DNA of 10,105 nt from assembly GCA_047616325.1 (NCBI GenBank), contig JBLHGN010000121.1:1-10105 (forward strand). The letters are read 5' to 3'. The number at the start of each line of letters is the position of its first letter. Positions within the stretch are counted from its first letter, which is position 1. Below are positions 6,477 to 10,105 of this stretch, in pieces. This DNA is from JBLHGN01 sp047616325 (GTDB lineage Bacteria > Pseudomonadota > Gammaproteobacteria > Pseudomonadales > Cellvibrionaceae). A model generated the notes under the pieces. That model was not told the DNA's origin and made no database searches. It worked only from the letters and a program-made list of their open reading frames with translations. The translations under genes were made by a program, and so were the position numbers.

Positions 6477-7392
6477 GCAACACCTTATGGCGATCATAAT
6501 TGGAGTAACATCATTTGTTTTTGGAGCCGTTATAGGTAGCTTTTTGAATGTGGTAGTGTACCGGCTCCCTTTAACTTTGCTTGCGGGCTGGAGAAATGAG
6601 TGCCTTCAGTTTCTCAAAGAGCAGAACGATACGAAGCAAAGCTTGATAGATAATTCTGATCTCACTACCGCCGATGAACCTTTAAATATTACATTTAACA
6701 TCGCCTACCCAAGCTCTCACTGCCCCGAGTGCAAAGCACCCATCAAAGCCTGGCAAAATATTCCCGTTGTCAGCTATTTATTACTCAAAGGCAAATGCTA
6801 CGCGTGCCACACAAAAATCAGCCCTCGGTACCCCATTATCGAATTGGTGACTGGCGCACTCACCGCGTTTGTTGTAAGTCAATACGGCGACTCTTTCGGC
6901 TTAAACGCACAAGCGGGACTGGTATTGTTGTTTACCTGGTCACTGCTGGTTCTCACCGTAATCGACATCGACCACCAGCTTCTGCCCGACAACATCACAC
7001 TGCCCTTAATGTGGCTTGGCTTGCTCGCCAATGCTTTTGGCCTGTTCACCGATTTAAGCAGTGCTCTATTCGGCGCCGTTTTTGGCTATCTCTCGTTATG
7101 GAGTGTTTACTGGGCATTTAAACTGATAACCAAAAAAGAAGGCATGGGTTTTGGCGATTTTAAATTGTTAGCCGCCTTAGGTGCCTGGTTGGGTTGGCAA
7201 GCGCTGCCGCTGATTATTATATTATCGTCATTTGTCGGTGCTGTTATTGGCGTGGCCGGCATTCTTATTTACGGCAGAGATAAAAACATTCCGATTCCTT
7301 TCGGCCCCTACTTGGCCATTGCCGGGTGGATTGCATTTTTTTGGGGCGAGCAAATTATGCAAAGTTATTTACACTTTGCCGGCGCCGCTTAA
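6469..7392 (+). CDS. pilD: Prepilin peptidase / N-methyltransferase PilD
   Basis: PilD is the bifunctional inner-membrane aspartyl protease that cleaves type IV prepilins (here PilA) after the leader glycine and methylates the new N-terminus; it usually also serves type II secretion pseudopilins. Visible signatures are the N-terminal G-S-F-L-N-V-V-V-Y-R-L-P, the cytoplasmic zinc tetracysteine (C85, C88, C110, C113), the first catalytic region I-D-I-D-H-Q-L-L-P-D (D166/D168) and the second, G-M-G-F-G-D-F-K-L (D230), with about seven further hydrophobic helices. The start is uncertain: TTG 6469 has AGGAG only 3 nt upstream and overlaps the pilC stop; ATG 6487 would give 301 residues but has no well-placed ribosome site. 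An in-frame TAG at 6460-6462 rules out anything earlier. Length 307 fits the family. Confidence 0.95.
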   Translation: MFRQHLMAIIIGVTSFVFGAVIGSFLNVVVYRLPLTLLAGWRNECLQFLKEQNDTKQSLIDNSDLTTADEPLNITFNIAYPSSHCPECKAPIKAWQNIPVVSYLLLKGKCYACHTKISPRYPIIELVTGALTAFVVSQYGDSFGLNAQAGLVLLFTWSLLVLTVIDIDHQLLPDNITLPLMWLGLLANAFGLFTDLSSALFGAVFGYLSLWSVYWAFKLITKKEGMGFGDFKLLAALGAWLGWQALPLIIILSSFVGAVIGVAGILIYGRDKNIPIPFGPYLAIAGWIAFFWGEQIMQSYLHFAGAA

Positions 7393-7436
7393 CCATATTT
7401 ATAGGATCATGTTTACAGAGTCATGTTGATAACACA

Positions 7437-8039
7437 ATGCGGGTAATGGGATTAACCGGAGGCATAGGCGCAGGGAAAACGGCCGTTTCCAACTATTTTT
7501 CTAAGCTTGGTGTTAGCGTTGTCGACGCGGATGTAATTGCACGGCAGCTTGTGGCGCAGGGCTCCGCTTGCCTCGAAGAAATAAAATCCCATTTCGGCGA
7601 AACGATACTTCTTGAAGACGGCTCGCTAAACAGAGAACAATTGCGGGAATTAATTTTTAAAGACGCGCAGCAAAAACATTGGCTGGAACAATTAATTCAC
7701 CCGCACGTACATGCGCGGATAAAACATGCTCTAGCGCGGGCCAAAAGCCCCTACACCCTGCTGGCCTCACCGCTACTTCTGGAAACACAGCAGCGTAGTT
7801 TGGTAGATCGAGTTCTGGTGGTGGATGTGCCGTTTGAGCTGCAAGTGAGCCGCACGGGCATGCGCGATGACGTCAACGATGAGCAAACCCGTAAAATTAT
7901 TGCGTCTCAGATCTCTCGCGAGCAACGCTTAGCAGCCGCCAACGATATTATTGACAACACCGGTGAGCTCGTCGAAACTTATCGACAGGCTCACAAGCTG
8001 CATGAGCTATATTTAGCCCTAGCGAAAAAATCTCCCTAA
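7437..8039 (+). CDS. coaE: Dephospho-CoA kinase
   Basis: CoaE phosphorylates the ribose 3'-hydroxyl of dephospho-CoA with ATP, the last step of coenzyme A synthesis, in the cytosol. From ATG 7437 the product has 200 residues, the usual length. The P-loop is G-L-T-G-G-I-G-A-G-K-T at 5-15, with the conserved D-A-D (30-32) of the family soon after, a Q-L-I-H-P-H segment in the CoA-binding part and R-x-x-x-R lid-type arginines later. The frame is open upstream to 7326 but that extension is the 3' end of pilD in another frame and does not resemble CoaE; the family begins a few residues before the P-loop. ATG 7446 is also possible. No strong ribosome site is visible. It follows pilD by 44 bp and precedes yacG by 23 bp, the standard pilD-coaE-yacG order. 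Confidence 0.95.
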   Translation: MRVMGLTGGIGAGKTAVSNYFSKLGVSVVDADVIARQLVAQGSACLEEIKSHFGETILLEDGSLNREQLRELIFKDAQQKHWLEQLIHPHVHARIKHALARAKSPYTLLASPLLLETQQRSLVDRVLVVDVPFELQVSRTGMRDDVNDEQTRKIIASQISREQRLAAANDIIDNTGELVETYRQAHKLHELYLALAKKSP

Positions 8040-8062
8040 TCTGAGCGATATAATCATAACCT

Positions 8063-8260
8063 ATGAATATTAAAACCTTATCTGTAAAATGCCCCACCTG
8101 CAAAAAAGAAGTACTAATGACTAAAGATTTTCCCCAACGGCCCTTTTGTAGCCAACGCTGCCAGGCGATAGATTTAGGGGAGTGGGCAGCGGAAAGTCAC
8201 AGGATAGAAGGCGAAGATATCAGTAACGACGTGTGGAGTGACGACCTGGACAAATTCTAG
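8063..8260 (+). CDS. yacG: DNA gyrase inhibitor YacG, zinc-binding
   Basis: YacG is a very small protein that binds the GyrB C-terminal region and inhibits gyrase in E. coli. The 65-residue product carries the full zinc site C-P-T-C (C10, C13) and C-S-Q-R-C (C29, C33), followed by the family signature I-D-L-G-E-W-A-A-E-S and an acidic tail with S-N-D-V-W-S-D-D. It lies 23 bp after coaE on the same strand and is probably translated from the same mRNA; the ribosome site is weak. It is the last plus-strand gene of the cluster. Confidence 0.95.
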   Translation: MNIKTLSVKCPTCKKEVLMTKDFPQRPFCSQRCQAIDLGEWAAESHRIEGEDISNDVWSDDLDKF

Positions 8261-8279
8261 TGATGTATTTGCTTGTTAG

Positions 8280-8302
8280 TTCAGACTTATGTTCTGAATT
8301 TT
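8280..8302 (+). terminator. Weak candidate terminator after yacG
   Basis: TTCAGA (8280-8285) pairs with TCTGAA (8293-8298) around a 7-nt loop and is followed by four T. The stem is short and AT-rich, so efficiency is doubtful. It is the best candidate in the 76-bp convergent gap between yacG and the Nudix gene; a GTGC/GCAC hairpin (8303-8306 with 8316-8319) also lies there. Confidence 0.35.
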
Positions 8303-8336
8303 GTGCTCTTTCTTTGCACCTAACATCGAACTGAAT

Positions 8337-8735
8337 TTAAAGCCGTAAAACGCGCTCAACAATGGCGGCATTTGCCTGCGGGAATGTTAGCGAAGCCAGT
8401 GTTTTCTTGTCGACCCATCGCACTTGCTGGCCTTCATTGCCCACTGCCTCACCGCTGAAGCCTGTAACCAAATGAACATCCAGCAACACGGCTTTATCGG
8501 GGTATTGAAAACTCACCTGCATTAGCGGCTCTGAAGCTGCGATGCGCAGAGACAATTCTTCGTTAAGCTCTCGCGCCAAAGCCGCAAACACACTCTCACC
8601 CGCCTCCACTTTGCCACCAGGGAATTCCCACAACCCGCCCATGTGCACATGCTGAGGCCGCAACGAAACACAAGTTAGTGCCTCGGCATTGCGAATTACG
8701 CCTACGGCTACATGCACTCGCTTCAAATCGTCCAT
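8337..8735 (-). CDS. mutT: MutT-type Nudix hydrolase
   Basis: MutT proteins hydrolyse oxidised nucleotides, mainly 8-oxo-dGTP, to monophosphates and so prevent A:T to C:G mutations. The 132-residue product is the length of a stand-alone MutT. Before the box lies G-G-L-W-E-F-P-G, the nucleotide-contacting segment of MutT. The Nudix box spans residues 41-63: G41, E47, R55-E56 and E59-E60 are all present, but the consensus Gly near its end is Ser62. A C-terminal thiamine phosphate synthase-like domain, fused to MutT in Pseudomonas and others, is absent. ATG 8735 has no clear ribosome site. It lies 42 bp downstream of argJ on the same strand, so co-transcription is likely. Exact substrate is inferred from similarity and from the argJ-mutT context. 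Confidence 0.9.
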   Translation of the reverse strand: MDDLKRVHVAVGVIRNAEALTCVSLRPQHVHMGGLWEFPGGKVEAGESVFAALARELNEELSLRIAASEPLMQVSFQYPDKAVLLDVHLVTGFSGEAVGNEGQQVRWVDKKTLASLTFPQANAAIVERVLRL

Positions 8736-8777
8736 TTTAAATTAGCTTATTCAGCAGCAGCGAGACGGTGTAAGACA

Positions 8778-10013
8778 TTAACTACGGTATTCCGCATTGA
8801 TACGAATATATTCGTGGGAGAGGTCGGTAGTCCAAACAGATTCAGAACAGTTGCCTCGCCCTAAATCCACTTTTATTAACAGCTTCGCTTGATTCAATAC
8901 GCGCTGCCCCTGCTCCTCGCTATAGCTCGCGGCGCGGCAGCCATGCTCCACCAGCAATACATCGTCCAACCAAACATTTACTTTTTCGGCATCCAACGCT
9001 TCGATATCGGCATAGCCGATGGCACACACTATTCGGCCCCAGTTGGGGTCGGAAGCGTATAGAGCCGTTTTTACCAGCGGTGAATGTGCAATGGCGTAAG
9101 CCACCGCTAGACTTTCGTCGGCCGTGGCGCCGCCACCAACGGCTATCTCTACAAACTTTGTTGCGCCTTCGCCGTCCAGCACCACTTGCTGCGCTAAGGA
9201 CTTATAGACACTGACAATAGCGTCAAATATCGCCTGATAATGAGGTTCTGACCTTGATGTTAATGCGGGCGCGGACGAATGACCGGTGGCCATAAGCATG
9301 CAGGCATCGTTGGTGGAGGTGTCGCCATCGATGGTGATGCGGTTGAAGCTTTTGTTAGCTGCGGCGCGAGAGATATTATCAAGTATGTCTACATCTATGG
9401 CTGCGTCGGTGGCGACGTAGGCGAGCATGGTCGCCATGTTGGGGTTTATCATACCTGAGCCCTTCGCCACACCATTTACGCTAACAGTATGGCCGTCGAC
9501 ATTTACAGTGACCGTTGCCCCTTTAGGGCGGGTGTCTGTGGTCATAATGGCCTTAGCAAAATCAAACCAGGCGTCGCCACTAATATTGCGATACGCCGCA
9601 GGAAGCGCGGCAATTATCTTTTCTACCGGCAACAGTTCGCCAATAACGCCTGTTGAAAAAGGTAGCACTTGGTTTGTTTGAATATTTGCCAACTCGGCAA
9701 TGGCCGCACAGGTTTGCACTGCGGCCTGATAGCCCAAGGCGCCGGTGCAGGCATTCGCATTACCAGAATTAATCAATAGTACTTGCGGCTGAACACCTTT
9801 GGCTCTCGCGTCTTCGATATGGCGTTTGCAGACAGTAACCGGAGCGGCAATAAAGGCATTTTTTGTAAAAACCCCGGCAACCGTCGCTCGTTCATCCAAA
9901 CAAACCAAGGATACATCGTTGCGGTTGGGGTATTTTATTCCCGCGGCGGCCACACCTAGCTTTACGCCCGCAATAGCGGGTAAGTTCGGCCATTCAACTT
10001 CACCAACTGCCAT
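8778..10013 (-). CDS. argJ: Bifunctional glutamate N-acetyltransferase / ornithine acetyltransferase
   Basis: ArgJ moves the acetyl group from N-acetylornithine to glutamate, recycling it in arginine synthesis, and in bifunctional forms also makes N-acetylglutamate from acetyl-CoA. The 411-residue precursor cleaves itself: the site is in K-G-S-G-M-I-N-P-N-M-A-T-M-L, between Ala194 and Thr195, with Thr195 becoming the nucleophile of the beta chain. Other conserved blocks are I-N-S-G-N-A-N-A-C-T-G (81-91), S-T-G-V-I-G-E-L-L-P (120-129), T-T-D-T-R-P-K, D-G-D-T-S-T-N-D, D-P-N-W-G-R-I and the C-terminal I-N-A-E-Y-R-S. GGAG (complement of 10022-10025) lies 8 nt before ATG 10013. It heads an argJ-mutT unit convergent with the pil cluster. 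Whether it is mono- or bifunctional cannot be told from sequence. Confidence 0.97.
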   Translation of the reverse strand: MAVGEVEWPNLPAIAGVKLGVAAAGIKYPNRNDVSLVCLDERATVAGVFTKNAFIAAPVTVCKRHIEDARAKGVQPQVLLINSGNANACTGALGYQAAVQTCAAIAELANIQTNQVLPFSTGVIGELLPVEKIIAALPAAYRNISGDAWFDFAKAIMTTDTRPKGATVTVNVDGHTVSVNGVAKGSGMINPNMATMLAYVATDAAIDVDILDNISRAAANKSFNRITIDGDTSTNDACMLMATGHSSAPALTSRSEPHYQAIFDAIVSVYKSLAQQVVLDGEGATKFVEIAVGGGATADESLAVAYAIAHSPLVKTALYASDPNWGRIVCAIGYADIEALDAEKVNVWLDDVLLVEHGCRAASYSEEQGQRVLNQAKLLIKVDLGRGNCSESVWTTDLSHEYIRINAEYRS

Positions 10014-10105
10014 GATCTAAACTCCAGCTACGCAGCAATTCTGCAAGCCATTTATCACCTAAGATATCTATCAACTAACACATCGATCAATTTATCAACT
10101 TATCG
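10014..10105 (-). promoter_or_regulatory. argJ upstream region, window edge
   Basis: The 92 bp contain the argJ ribosome binding site and, further out, several spaced ATCA/TATCA repeats (about 10052-10105), i.e. TTGAT/TGATA on the argJ strand. No clean -35/-10 pair, ARG-box-like palindrome or coding start is evident. In Pseudomonas and relatives secA lies upstream of argJ, so this may be the secA-argJ gap, but that gene is not in the window. Confidence 0.3.

Noticed and set aside
7326..7436. Longer CoaE with a 37-residue N-terminal extension
   Set aside because: The extension overlaps the pilD 3' end in another frame and CoaE proteins normally begin only a few residues before the P-loop; ATG 7437 fits the family.

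Overview
The window is a chromosomal, housekeeping-type segment of a gammaproteobacterium. The gene order nadC - pilA - pilB - pilC - pilD - coaE - yacG, followed by convergent mutT-like and argJ genes, is the pilA-pilD locus known from Pseudomonas and related marine gammaproteobacteria. Moderate base composition and a retropepsin-like protease next to nadC suggest a Cellvibrionales-like marine lineage, but genus is a guess. No rRNA, tRNA, CRISPR, transposase or phage gene is visible.

Layout. (1) Positions 1-1959, plus strand: the 3' part of a clan AA aspartic protease gene, then nadC (NAD synthesis), overlapped by 7 nt by a TfpX/TfpZ-type pilin accessory gene. (2) Positions 1960-2635: a gene-poor stretch with a nested hairpin array ending in a plus-strand terminator, a stop-broken remnant-like minus-strand reading frame, and the minus-strand terminator of pilA. 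(3) Positions 2636-3133, minus strand: pilA, the major type IVa pilin. (4) Positions 3134-3549: the divergent pilA/pilB control region, with a near-consensus sigma-54 promoter for pilA, an upstream inverted repeat with TGTC half-sites fitting a PilR enhancer, and two adjacent hairpins just before pilB. (5) Positions 3550-8260, plus strand: pilB (assembly ATPase), pilC (inner-membrane platform), pilD (prepilin peptidase/methylase), coaE (dephospho-CoA kinase) and yacG (gyrase inhibitor), probably one transcription unit. (6) Positions 8337-10013, minus strand: argJ (arginine synthesis) followed by a short MutT-type Nudix hydrolase. (7) 10014-10105: argJ upstream region, no gene.

The central genes form one machine. 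PilD removes the PilA leader and methylates the new N-terminus, PilB powers pilus extension through PilC, and the TfpZ-like protein is expected to help pilin production or assembly. The strongest second-look items are non-coding: the nested palindromes at 2288-2404, the tandem hairpins in front of pilB, the Trp-rich interrupted frame beside pilA, and the placement of the pilin accessory gene behind nadC rather than behind pilA. I saw no convincing evidence of a wholly new multi-gene system.
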